Shown: positions 43,168-50,330 of the stretch, in pieces
How the letters are laid out: the number at the start of each line of letters is the position of its first letter
How positions within the stretch are numbered: position 1 is the stretch's first letter
Assembly: GCA_963752225.1 (NCBI GenBank)
Contig: CAVVXS010000007.1
Coordinates: forward strand, 620,001-684,000
Direction of reading: 5' to 3'
DNA from: JBBROS01 sp963752225
Lineage (GTDB): Bacteria > Pseudomonadota > Alphaproteobacteria > Acetobacterales > Acetobacteraceae
Length of the DNA stretch: 64,000 bases
Notes under the pieces: model-generated
Databases searched by the model: none
Told to the model about the DNA's origin: nothing
What the model saw: the letters and a program-made list of their open reading frames with translations, nothing else
Made by a program: the position numbers and the translations under genes

Positions 43168-44008
43168 GGCTCGATCCCCCCAGAGCGCGGTCCGGCTGGA
43201 CGTGCTCGTTCAACGATGACGCGACGCGGGTCCGGACCGGCACCGTCCGCGCCCGCTTGGCCCTGAGCGCCCAGGCCCATAGCCGCGAGAACGGCAGCGG
43301 CAGGATCAGGAACCAATGCTCGACGACCGCCAGGGCCAGCATCGTGGCCAGGAAGGTCAGCCCGGCCGCCTGTGCCGGAGATATAGCGGCGAGTGCTGCT
43401 TGCGCCAACAAGGCGGTGCCGACCGTGCCCGCCGTCAGCGACAGCGGCATCAGCCCGTTCATCGGCCGGCGCGCCATGAAGCTCAGCAGGTAGTGCAGGT
43501 GTGCCGGCAGGAACTCCTCACCGAGGTTCCGCACGCCCAGGACGACGTTCAGCTTGGCGCTGGTCCGCATCAGCCACAGCAGCAGGAAGGTCCAGGTGCC
43601 GACCTGGTTCGGCGCGCCCCAGGTGGCCGCCACGATCAGCGCCGCGGTCGCGAGGATGGCAAGCTCGTGCCAGACGCTGGCGGCAAACCCCTGGCAGAAC
43701 CGGGTGCGGAGCGCCGCGTCCGGCGCCGCGCCGACCCGGCGCGGACCGGTGACGACGCCCATGAAGAAGCTCATCTCCTGCCAACCCCAGGCGATCAACG
43801 CGTAGGTGAAGGCGGCAAACGCGCCGGTCTCGGACGCATCGCCGGCGCCGGCATGAAGCCGGTACAGCGACACCGCGAACAGCGCCGTGCCCGCGCCGAA
43901 GCTCCAGCGGAAGGTCCGCCGCGGCAGGTTGTCGAGCAGCACGATCACGCCGGTGGAGAACCACCAAACGAACAGGGCGTACGCGGCCGGGTAGAGCAAC
44001 CCTTGCAC
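43142..44008 (-). CDS. puhE: Photosynthetic complex assembly protein PuhE (DUF3623)
   Basis: Integral membrane protein of 288 residues with about seven helices, needed for reaction-centre assembly and pigment balance in Rhodobacter. Family text includes LYPAAYALFVWWFSTGVIVLLDNLP, WGWQEMSFFMGVVTGPRR, the conserved WHELAI, and MRTSAKLNVVLGVRNLGEEFLPAHLHYLLSFM. GTG at 44008, two bases beyond the acsF stop, is chosen since homologues start at the first helix; the longer frame upstream runs antiphase to acsF. Its position between acsF and hemA is the canonical one. Confidence 0.92.
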   Translation of the reverse strand: MQGLLYPAAYALFVWWFSTGVIVLLDNLPRRTFRWSFGAGTALFAVSLYRLHAGAGDASETGAFAAFTYALIAWGWQEMSFFMGVVTGPRRVGAAPDAALRTRFCQGFAASVWHELAILATAALIVAATWGAPNQVGTWTFLLLWLMRTSAKLNVVLGVRNLGEEFLPAHLHYLLSFMARRPMNGLMPLSLTAGTVGTALLAQAALAAISPAQAAGLTFLATMLALAVVEHWFLILPLPFSRLWAWALRAKRARTVPVRTRVASSLNEHVQPDRALGGSSHGLPALLP

Positions 44009-44009
44009 G

Positions 44010-45083
44010 CTACCAGGCCGGGGACATGCGAACGGTGGCCGGTGCGTCGTTGCGCTTGGCCGGCAGCAGGAATAGTCGCAGGAACGTGGCACCCGCGGCG
44101 GCGGTCAGGCCAAGCTGGCGCAGCTTGCCGCCCAATCCGCCCTGCGCCCGGGCGGCGCGCTGCCCTTCGGTGATGCGGCGCATGCGCTCAAGCCCGGCGC
44201 GGAAGACGGGGCTGTCGATGTCGAGCTCGACCGGGAACACCTGGCGGGCGATGTCGGAGGTGATACGGAACACCCGGTAATCGTAATCGGTCGGGTCGAT
44301 GCCGAGTGCGGCGTGGAATGCCGGCCGGGCATGGTCGCGCACGTACATCGTCGCGAACACCGCCAGCAGGAAGAACCGCACCCAATACTTGTTGAGGCCG
44401 CTGGTGAGCTTCGGGTCGGAGCGCATCAGCAGCGCGAACGCCTCGCCGTGGCGGAACTCGTCGTTGCACCACTCCTGGAACCACTGGAAGATCGGGTGGA
44501 TCATGCGCTCCGGATGGCGCTCGAGGTGCCGGAAGATGGTGATGTAACGGGCGTAGCCGATCTTCTCGGACAGATAGGTGGCGTAGAAGATGAACTTTGG
44601 CTGGAAGTAGGTGTACTTCTTGGCCTTGGTCAGGAAGCTCAGATCGACTCCGACGCCGACATCCTTCAGCGCATCGTTGATGAAGGCGGCGTGCCGGGCC
44701 TCGTCGCGGGCCATGAAGGCGAACAGGTCGTGGATGTCGCCGTCCTTGATGCGCTTCTTGATCTCGGCATAGAGCACGCAGCCGGAGAACTCGGCCGTGA
44801 CCGAGCTCACCAGGAACTCCAGCAGCTCGCGGCGGACGTCGGGGTCGAGCGCCGAGAGGTCGAAGTTGAACGGCGTCTCGTTGATGAAATGGCCCTTATT
44901 GGGGTCGGCGCGCATCTCGGCGATCAGCCCGTCCCATTCGGCGCGCACCCGGCCGACATCGAGCCGCTCCATTGCGGCAAAGTCGGTGGTGTAGAAGCGC
45001 GGCGTCAGGATCGTGTCCTGCTGCGCGAGCTTGGTCAATTCGTTGACCTCCCGCCGGGCGGGAGCCGTCGCGGCCATGCTCAT
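44010..45083 (-). CDS. acsF: Magnesium-protoporphyrin IX monomethyl ester (oxidative) cyclase, aerobic
   Basis: Diiron oxygenase that forms the isocyclic ring of protochlorophyllide using O2. 357 residues; the two iron-binding motifs are FAFMARDEARHAAF and EWCNDEFRHGEAF, with earlier glutamates in HFINETPF and SSVTAEFSGCVLYAE. Presence of AcsF means bacteriochlorophyll can be made in oxygen; no BchE is in the window. ATG at 45083 overlaps the preceding small gene as ATGA. Some bacterial AcsF enzymes need BciE/Ycf54-like partners; none is seen here. Confidence 0.97.
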   Translation of the reverse strand: MSMAATAPARREVNELTKLAQQDTILTPRFYTTDFAAMERLDVGRVRAEWDGLIAEMRADPNKGHFINETPFNFDLSALDPDVRRELLEFLVSSVTAEFSGCVLYAEIKKRIKDGDIHDLFAFMARDEARHAAFINDALKDVGVGVDLSFLTKAKKYTYFQPKFIFYATYLSEKIGYARYITIFRHLERHPERMIHPIFQWFQEWCNDEFRHGEAFALLMRSDPKLTSGLNKYWVRFFLLAVFATMYVRDHARPAFHAALGIDPTDYDYRVFRITSDIARQVFPVELDIDSPVFRAGLERMRRITEGQRAARAQGGLGGKLRQLGLTAAAGATFLRLFLLPAKRNDAPATVRMSPAW

Positions 45084-45394
45084 GGCGTGTCTCCGATGGG
45101 GCTGGGGGGCTCGAAGCCAACTTCGTAGAGCTCGGTCAGCAGGAACATCGACGTCAACGCGGTCCAGCCGCGCAGCAGGGCGCCCGCGCGGCTGACGGTG
45201 GCGGGGCATTCCATCTGCACGTGCTCGCCGAAGGCAATGTCAGTCGGCACGCCGTGCACCTCCACCACGTCGCCGGGCCGGATCGCGACCCCGTCGGGGA
45301 CGGCGTAGGCGTGGAAGCTCTCCTGCGTCTTCTCGATGTCGATCTCCGCCCGCGCCTGCACGGTGCGGCGGCCGAACAGCCAATCCTCGCTCAT
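45080..45394 (-). CDS. Conserved small photosynthesis-cluster protein between puhC and acsF
   Basis: 104-residue protein, not assigned to a named family by me. It begins SEDWLFGRRTVQARAEIDIEKTQ, continues with acidic beta-rich text (VEVHGVPTDIAFGEHVQMEC) and ends with one hydrophobic segment (ALLRGWTALTSMFLLTELYEVGFEPPSP). ATGA overlaps on both sides (puhC stop and acsF start) show co-translation. A short unnamed open frame at this spot is usual in photosynthesis clusters with puhABC-acsF order; a role in acsF function or reaction-centre assembly is plausible by position only. Confidence 0.75.
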   Translation of the reverse strand: MSEDWLFGRRTVQARAEIDIEKTQESFHAYAVPDGVAIRPGDVVEVHGVPTDIAFGEHVQMECPATVSRAGALLRGWTALTSMFLLTELYEVGFEPPSPIGDTP

Positions 45395-45844
45395 CGCCGG
45401 CGCTCCTGGATCGGCAGCAGCGCGACGAATACGTCCTCGTTGGTGTGACCGAAGGCCGCGAGGTCGAGGCGGACGCCGGTGGCCGGGTCGTCGAGCACGA
45501 GGCGGCCGTCGGTGTAGGCGGCGAGGTGGAACGGCGCGTCGCGCGGGATGTCGCGGCCGCGCCGGGTGCGGTTCAGCCCGCGCAGGATGCCGCGCAGGAA
45601 GCCTTGCTCACCCTCGAACACGGCCACGTCGCGGCCGTTCTCGCGGGCGACGACGGCGTGGTCGTCGCGGTCGACGAAGGCCAGGGTGCGTTCAGCGAGT
45701 ACCGGGCGCCGTCGGCGGCGGGGTCGTGCCGCCCACCGTGCCCGGCCCCGAGATCGCGATGCCGAGCGCCAAGGCCACGAGGCCGCCGATCAGCAGCAGC
45801 GGCATGCGGGGGAACGGAGTCGCGGAGGCGGTGGCGTTCGGCAC
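45391..45844 (-). CDS. puhC: Photosynthetic complex assembly protein PuhC, frameshifted as sequenced
   Basis: Membrane-anchored assembly factor for the reaction centre/LH1 core. From GTG at 45844 (AGGA upstream) the protein starts PNATASATPFPRMPLLLIGGLVALALGIAISG, one membrane helix, then stops early after APGTR. Removing one base of the GGG at 45704-45706 (plus strand) joins it to the frame PVLAERTLAFVDRDD, ARENGRDVAVFEGEQGFLRGILRGLNRTRR and the end FGHTNEDVFVALLP, which is standard PuhC. Corrected length is 150 residues, normal for the family. Whether the extra base is real or an error cannot be told from sequence alone. Confidence 0.85.
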
Positions 45845-45856
45845 GGCGGTTCCTCG

Positions 45857-46546
45857 TCAGGCGGCCACGGTCGTCCCGCCGTGGTGACAGTCCTTACTGT
45901 CCACAATTCCTGTCAGCGGGTCCACAACAACCGACATCGCGGCCGTCTCGGCAAGCGCCTGGGCCAAGATCTGGCCGGCACGGGCGGCGTCCGGCAGCCC
46001 GCGCAGCAACGGCTGTGCCCGGGCGAAGTGCCACGGCCGGGTGTGCGGCCACATGATGAACCAGCCGAGCCCCTTGCTGCCCGGCGCGAGTTGCAGCGCC
46101 ACGTCGCCGGTGCCGTCGCGCTTTTCCGTCATCGCCACCCCGTCGATCTGGGTGAACGGCAGGTTGAGCGTCAACGGCACCACCAAGCCCATGCGGATGA
46201 CCACGCGCCGGTTGGTGATGGTGTAGGCGGCGGCGCGTGCGGCGAGCCAGGCATAGGTGATGCCGACCAGCAGCGGCACGCTGGCGACCAACGCCGCCCG
46301 GGTCGTTTCCCACGCGATCGCGGCTGCCGGGTCGCCACGGCGGGCGGACACGATGGCGACGCCGGCCACGACGATCGCCAAATACAGCCCGAGCCCGCGC
46401 AGGTGCAGCGCATGCCGTGCGATCGCTCGCCAATCCGGCTCGCCACGCCACAGCACGCGTTCGCCCGCCGGCAAGGCGGTTGGCAGAGCGTGCCGTGCCG
46501 CCGTCCGGCGTACCGGGATATGCCCGGCGTCGAGTGTCGCACTCAC
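45857..46546 (-). CDS. puhB: Photosynthetic complex assembly protein PuhB
   Basis: 229-residue membrane protein aiding reaction-centre assembly. Two membrane helices (LYLAIVVAGVAIVSA and AALVASVPLLVGITYAWLAA) precede a PH-like domain with AAAYTITNRRVVIRMGLVVPLTLNLPFTQIDGVAM, text shared by PuhB and bPH2 proteins, and GLGWFIMWPHTRPWHFARAQPLLRGLPDA. GTG start at 46546 overlaps the puhA stop as GTGA. Confidence 0.94.
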   Translation of the reverse strand: MSATLDAGHIPVRRTAARHALPTALPAGERVLWRGEPDWRAIARHALHLRGLGLYLAIVVAGVAIVSARRGDPAAAIAWETTRAALVASVPLLVGITYAWLAARAAAYTITNRRVVIRMGLVVPLTLNLPFTQIDGVAMTEKRDGTGDVALQLAPGSKGLGWFIMWPHTRPWHFARAQPLLRGLPDAARAGQILAQALAETAAMSVVVDPLTGIVDSKDCHHGGTTVAA

Positions 46547-47313
46547 AGGATCGGCTCGCCGCGGCCGGCCGTGGCGTAAAGCATGCCGCCGGCGTAGTAG
46601 GCCATGATCTTGTCCTCCTCGAGCAGCGTCACTTGCTCGGGGTTCTTCAGCGCCGGCACGTCGGCGAACTGGGCGCCGGTGATGAAGCTGGTGCTGATGC
46701 GGCGCTGGACGACATTCATCGTCAGGAAGTTGAGCGGGATCAGCACCCGCTTCATGTCGGCCAACTCGACCTCGTAGTAGCGGATCACCACCTCGGAGCG
46801 GTCGATCCAGGCATCCACCACTCGGCCGGCGATCTCGCCGTCAAGGCCGACCACGTCGAACCCGGTCGCGTCCGGATCCTCGGTGGCGAGGAAGAAGGCG
46901 GGCGCCACGCGGAGCGGCACGATCTTCGGCAGGCTGTCGTCCCAGGCGAGGTCCGGGTGGTCGGCGCGGCGGGCCCATGCGCCGGGGCCCATGCCGGCCA
47001 GCATCGGGTTGCCGAGCGGCTCGTACGGGGCACCGGGGAAGTTGGCGGTGGGAACGGCGTTGAGCGGCTCCGGCGTTTCGCCGCGCGGCGCCATGATGCG
47101 GCTGCCGTCGGGCATGATGAAGGTCTTCGGCTTCGGCATCAGGAAGGGAAAGCCCTCGATAATGGTGCCTTTGCCGTCGCTGGAGACCAGCGGGTAGCCT
47201 TCGCGCTTGTTCTCGCGGTGCAGGTAGTAAACGAGCCCCGCAAAGAACAGCCAGAACCCGTAAAGGGCGAGTTGGGCCACGTCGATGTAGTTGGTGATGG
47301 CGCCGGGCTGCAT
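46543..47313 (-). CDS. puhA: Photosynthetic reaction centre H subunit
   Basis: Single-pass subunit that caps the cytoplasmic face of the type II reaction centre and tunes QB protonation. 256 residues: a short periplasmic N-terminus, one helix (LALYGFWLFFAGLVYYLHRENKREGYPL region), and the cytoplasmic PRC barrel with IVPLRVAPAFFLATEDPDATGFDVVG, the Glu/Asp-rich segment around VVIRYYEVEL, and RVLIPLNFL. ATG at 47313 is chosen because it starts the helix; the frame upstream crosses lhaA in antiphase. Canonical lhaA-puhA-puhB-puhC order. Confidence 0.97.
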   Translation of the reverse strand: MQPGAITNYIDVAQLALYGFWLFFAGLVYYLHRENKREGYPLVSSDGKGTIIEGFPFLMPKPKTFIMPDGSRIMAPRGETPEPLNAVPTANFPGAPYEPLGNPMLAGMGPGAWARRADHPDLAWDDSLPKIVPLRVAPAFFLATEDPDATGFDVVGLDGEIAGRVVDAWIDRSEVVIRYYEVELADMKRVLIPLNFLTMNVVQRRISTSFITGAQFADVPALKNPEQVTLLEEDKIMAYYAGGMLYATAGRGEPIL

Positions 47314-47321
47314 GGTGGACC

Positions 47322-48734
47322 TCAACCGGGTTGAAGGGTGGCGGAGCGGAACTGCGGCACGGCGCGGACGAGCGGCCCGACCGCGACGAGGGTGACGAAC
47401 AGGAGCGCGAGCTCGAGCACGTAGACGGCGACGTAGCCGGTGGCCGGCACGGCGAGGGTGGGGCCGAGCCGCCCCGCATCGGCGAGCAGGCCGATGCCGT
47501 CGCGCAGCAAGCCGCCGGCGGCGACCGCGCTGCCGGCGGCCGACGCCTGCACCGCGCCCCAGATGCCGAGCGTGAGCCCGACCTGGCCGCGCGGCGCCGA
47601 CATCATCGCTGCCGTCAGTGTGCAATGCGCGAACAGCCCGGCGCCGAAGCCGATGCCGGCGACGCCGCTCGCGAACAGCCCTGGTGCGGCGAGCGGGGCG
47701 GCGAAGATGACGGCGGAGAAGGCGGCGAGCCCGGCCAGGGCCGCGGCGCCCGAAAGCCGATACGGGTCGGCACCGCGGCCGAGCAGCCGGGCGCCGACTG
47801 CGAAGCCGCCGAGGCCGCCGATCGCCAGCAACGCGGTCATCGCGGTGGTCTGGCCGACGCTCAGCCCGAGCACCTGGCCGCCATACGGCTCGAGCAGGAT
47901 GTCCTGCATGCTGAACGCGACCGTGCCGAGGCCGAGCGCCACCAGACGGCGGCGGGCCTGCGGCGTCGCGGCGAATAGCGCCCAGGTCTCGGCGAAGCTG
48001 ACCCCGCCGGCACCGGTGGTAAACGCCGGACGCCGCGGCTCCTGCTTCCAGAGCGCGACCGAGTTCAGCACGATCGTCGCGACCGCCGAGCCTTGCACGA
48101 CTTGGATCAGCCGGATCTCGGAGAAATGCGCCAGCACGGCGCCGAACAGCAGCGCGGAGGTCAGCATGCCGAGCAGCAGCATCATGCACAGCAAGGCGAC
48201 CACCTTCGGATGGGCGCGCGGCGGGGCGAGGTCGGTGGCGAGCGCGAGGCCAACGGTCTGCACCGTATGCAGGCCGGCGCCCACCAGCAGGAACGCCAAG
48301 GCCGCAGCGGCCTGTCCGACCCAGGGGGCGGCGTTGCTGTCGCCCGACAGCAGGATCAGCGCGAACGGCATGATCGACAGGCCGCCGAACTGCACGAGCG
48401 TGCCGAACCAGAGATAGGGCACGCGGCGCCAGCCCAGCACCGAGCGGTGGGTGTCGGACTTGAACCCGACCACGGCGCGCAGCGGGGCGAACACGAGCGG
48501 CAGGCTGATCATGACCGCGACCAGCCAGGCGGGCACGCCGAGCTCGACGATCATGACCCGGTTGAGCGTGCCGATCAGCAACACGACGGCCATGCCGACC
48601 GTGACCTGGAACAGGCTCAGCCGAAGCAGCCGCGCCATCGGCAGCTCAGCCGAGGCGGCGTCCGCGAACGGCATGAACGAGGTGCCGATGCGTCCCCAGG
48701 TGCGGATGGCCGCGTCGTTGAGCCGGGCGATCAT
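47322..48734 (-). CDS. lhaA: PucC-family light-harvesting 1 assembly protein LhaA
   Basis: Twelve-helix major-facilitator-like protein of 470 residues required for LH1 antenna assembly. Family landmarks: LLRLSLFQVTVGMAVVLLIGTLNRVMIVELGVPAW, RAVVGFKSDTHRSVLGWRRVPYLWFGTL, AFSMQDILLEPYGGQVLGLSVGQTTAMTAL and AHCTLTAAMMSAPRGQVGLTLGIWGAVQA. Starts with ATG overlapping the bchM stop (ATGA at 48731-48734) and ends nine bases before the puhA ATG, the standard bchM-lhaA-puhA junction. Confidence 0.95.
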   Translation of the reverse strand: MIARLNDAAIRTWGRIGTSFMPFADAASAELPMARLLRLSLFQVTVGMAVVLLIGTLNRVMIVELGVPAWLVAVMISLPLVFAPLRAVVGFKSDTHRSVLGWRRVPYLWFGTLVQFGGLSIMPFALILLSGDSNAAPWVGQAAAALAFLLVGAGLHTVQTVGLALATDLAPPRAHPKVVALLCMMLLLGMLTSALLFGAVLAHFSEIRLIQVVQGSAVATIVLNSVALWKQEPRRPAFTTGAGGVSFAETWALFAATPQARRRLVALGLGTVAFSMQDILLEPYGGQVLGLSVGQTTAMTALLAIGGLGGFAVGARLLGRGADPYRLSGAAALAGLAAFSAVIFAAPLAAPGLFASGVAGIGFGAGLFAHCTLTAAMMSAPRGQVGLTLGIWGAVQASAAGSAVAAGGLLRDGIGLLADAGRLGPTLAVPATGYVAVYVLELALLFVTLVAVGPLVRAVPQFRSATLQPG

Positions 48735-49423
48735 CGCCGCACCAGCTCCAGGGCCTCGGATTTATAGAACCCGACGTCGATGCGCAGCGTGCGGCCGAGC
48801 GTCCAGGCGGACAGCGACGGTTCCGCACCGAGCAGCCGGGCCAGCGTGGCCGGGCGGACCGGCTCGATCGCCGGCGCGCGGTCGCGGCGGGGGAACAGGC
48901 GGCCGGTGGCGTGCATCGCAGCAAGCAAGGGCGTGCGCGGGGCGAAGGTGAACACCACCGAGCGTCCGGCGCGGGCAGCGAGCGCCGACAGCGCCCGGAC
49001 CATGTCGGGCGCCGTGTAATGGATCAGACTGTCCATCGCCACCACATGGTCGAAGCGGCCGAGCGCCGGGTCGAGCATGTCGCCGGAGCGGAACGAGATC
49101 CCCAAGTCCGCCGGCGCGCGCTCCCGGGCCAGGCCGACCAGCGTGGGCGAGAGGTCGATCGCCACCACGTCGGCGCCGCGCTGCGCGGCGCTGACCGCAA
49201 GGGCACCGGTGCCGCAACCGGCGTCGAGCAGCCGGCGGCCGGCAAGATCGTCCGGGAGCCAGGACAGCAATGTGGCGCGCATGCGGTCCCGCCCGGCCCG
49301 CACGGTGGCGCGGATGCCGGACACCGGGGCGTCGCTGGTCAGCCGCTCCCAGGCCCGGACCGCGGTCTGGTCGAAGTAGGTCTGCAGCTCGCCGCGGCGC
49401 GCGAGGTAGGTGGCGCCCTGCAT
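48731..49423 (-). CDS. bchM: Magnesium protoporphyrin IX methyltransferase
   Basis: SAM-dependent O-methyltransferase that esterifies the 13-propionate of Mg-protoporphyrin IX. 230 residues; SAM motif I LLDAGCGTGALAVSAAQRGADVVAIDLSP, motif FDHVVAMDSLIHYT and the end GFYKSEALELVRR-type tail match BchM. RGELQTYFDQTAVRAWERLTSDAPVS is the family N-terminus. ATG at 49423 is one base past the bchL stop. It supplies the substrate for AcsF. Confidence 0.96.
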   Translation of the reverse strand: MQGATYLARRGELQTYFDQTAVRAWERLTSDAPVSGIRATVRAGRDRMRATLLSWLPDDLAGRRLLDAGCGTGALAVSAAQRGADVVAIDLSPTLVGLARERAPADLGISFRSGDMLDPALGRFDHVVAMDSLIHYTAPDMVRALSALAARAGRSVVFTFAPRTPLLAAMHATGRLFPRRDRAPAIEPVRPATLARLLGAEPSLSAWTLGRTLRIDVGFYKSEALELVRR

Positions 49424-49424
49424 C

Positions 49425-50330
49425 TCAGTCGTAGCCGAGCAGGTCGAAGATGTCGCGATCGCGCATCGGCGTCGCCTCGACCGGTGTCACGCCCGCCCAG
49501 AGCGAGGCGGCGAGGCGCAGGTATTCGAGCTTGACGGCTTCGAGCTCCGGCGTCGGGTCCATTTCGAACAGCGTGCACTTCTTCAGCCGCGAGCGCCGGA
49601 TGGCGTCGAGGTCGGGGAAGTGGGCCAGCGTCTGCATCCCGGTCTGGCCGTTGAAGCGGTCGATCTGGTCGGTCGCGGCGCTGCGGTTGGCGATCACGCC
49701 GCCGAGCCGGACGTTGTAGTTCTTTGCTTTCGCCGTGATCGCCGCGACGATCCGGTTCATTGCGAAGATGCTGTCGAAATCGTTGGCGGCGACGATCAGG
49801 CCGAGGTCGGCATGCTGCAGCGGGCTCGCAAACCCGCCGCACACGACGTCGCCGAGCACGTCGAAGATCACGACGTCGGTTTCTTCCAGCAGATGATGCT
49901 CTTTCAGCAGCTTCACCGTTTGCCCGACCACGTAGCCGCCGCAGCCGGTGCCGGCCGGCGGGCCGCCCGCTTCGACGCACATGACGCCGTTATAGCCCTC
50001 GAACACGAAGTCCTCGACCCGGAGCTCTTCCGAGTGGAAGTTTACGCTCTCCAGCACGTCGATGACCGTCGGCAGCAACTGCTTCGTCAGGGTGAAGGTG
50101 CTGTCGTGCTTCGGGTCGCAGCCGATCTGCAGCACCCGCTTGCCGAGCTTGCTGAACGCGGTCGAGAGATTGGATGACGTCGTGGACTTGCCGATGCCGC
50201 CCTTGCCGTAGACGGCGAACACCTTGGCGTTGCCGACCAGCGGGCTGTCATCGAGCTTGACTTGCACGCTGCCGTCGCCATCCGCGCGGACCTTGTTCCG
50301 GATGGGAAAGGGAAGGGTTGCAACGGTCAT
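49425..50330 (-). CDS. bchL: Light-independent protochlorophyllide reductase ATP-binding subunit BchL
   Basis: Homodimeric NifH-like iron protein of the dark protochlorophyllide reductase; it hydrolyses ATP and feeds electrons to BchN/B. 301 residues. P-loop YGKGGIGKSTTSSNLS, and the two [4Fe-4S] cysteines in GGPPAGTGCGGYVVG and DVLGDVVCGGFA are present. ATG at 50330 overlaps the true bchH stop as ATGA. Because of the extra base in bchH, the shifted bchH frame runs directly into this gene, producing an artificial 1528-codon fused frame. Confidence 0.97.
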   Translation of the reverse strand: MTVATLPFPIRNKVRADGDGSVQVKLDDSPLVGNAKVFAVYGKGGIGKSTTSSNLSTAFSKLGKRVLQIGCDPKHDSTFTLTKQLLPTVIDVLESVNFHSEELRVEDFVFEGYNGVMCVEAGGPPAGTGCGGYVVGQTVKLLKEHHLLEETDVVIFDVLGDVVCGGFASPLQHADLGLIVAANDFDSIFAMNRIVAAITAKAKNYNVRLGGVIANRSAATDQIDRFNGQTGMQTLAHFPDLDAIRRSRLKKCTLFEMDPTPELEAVKLEYLRLAASLWAGVTPVEATPMRDRDIFDLLGYD

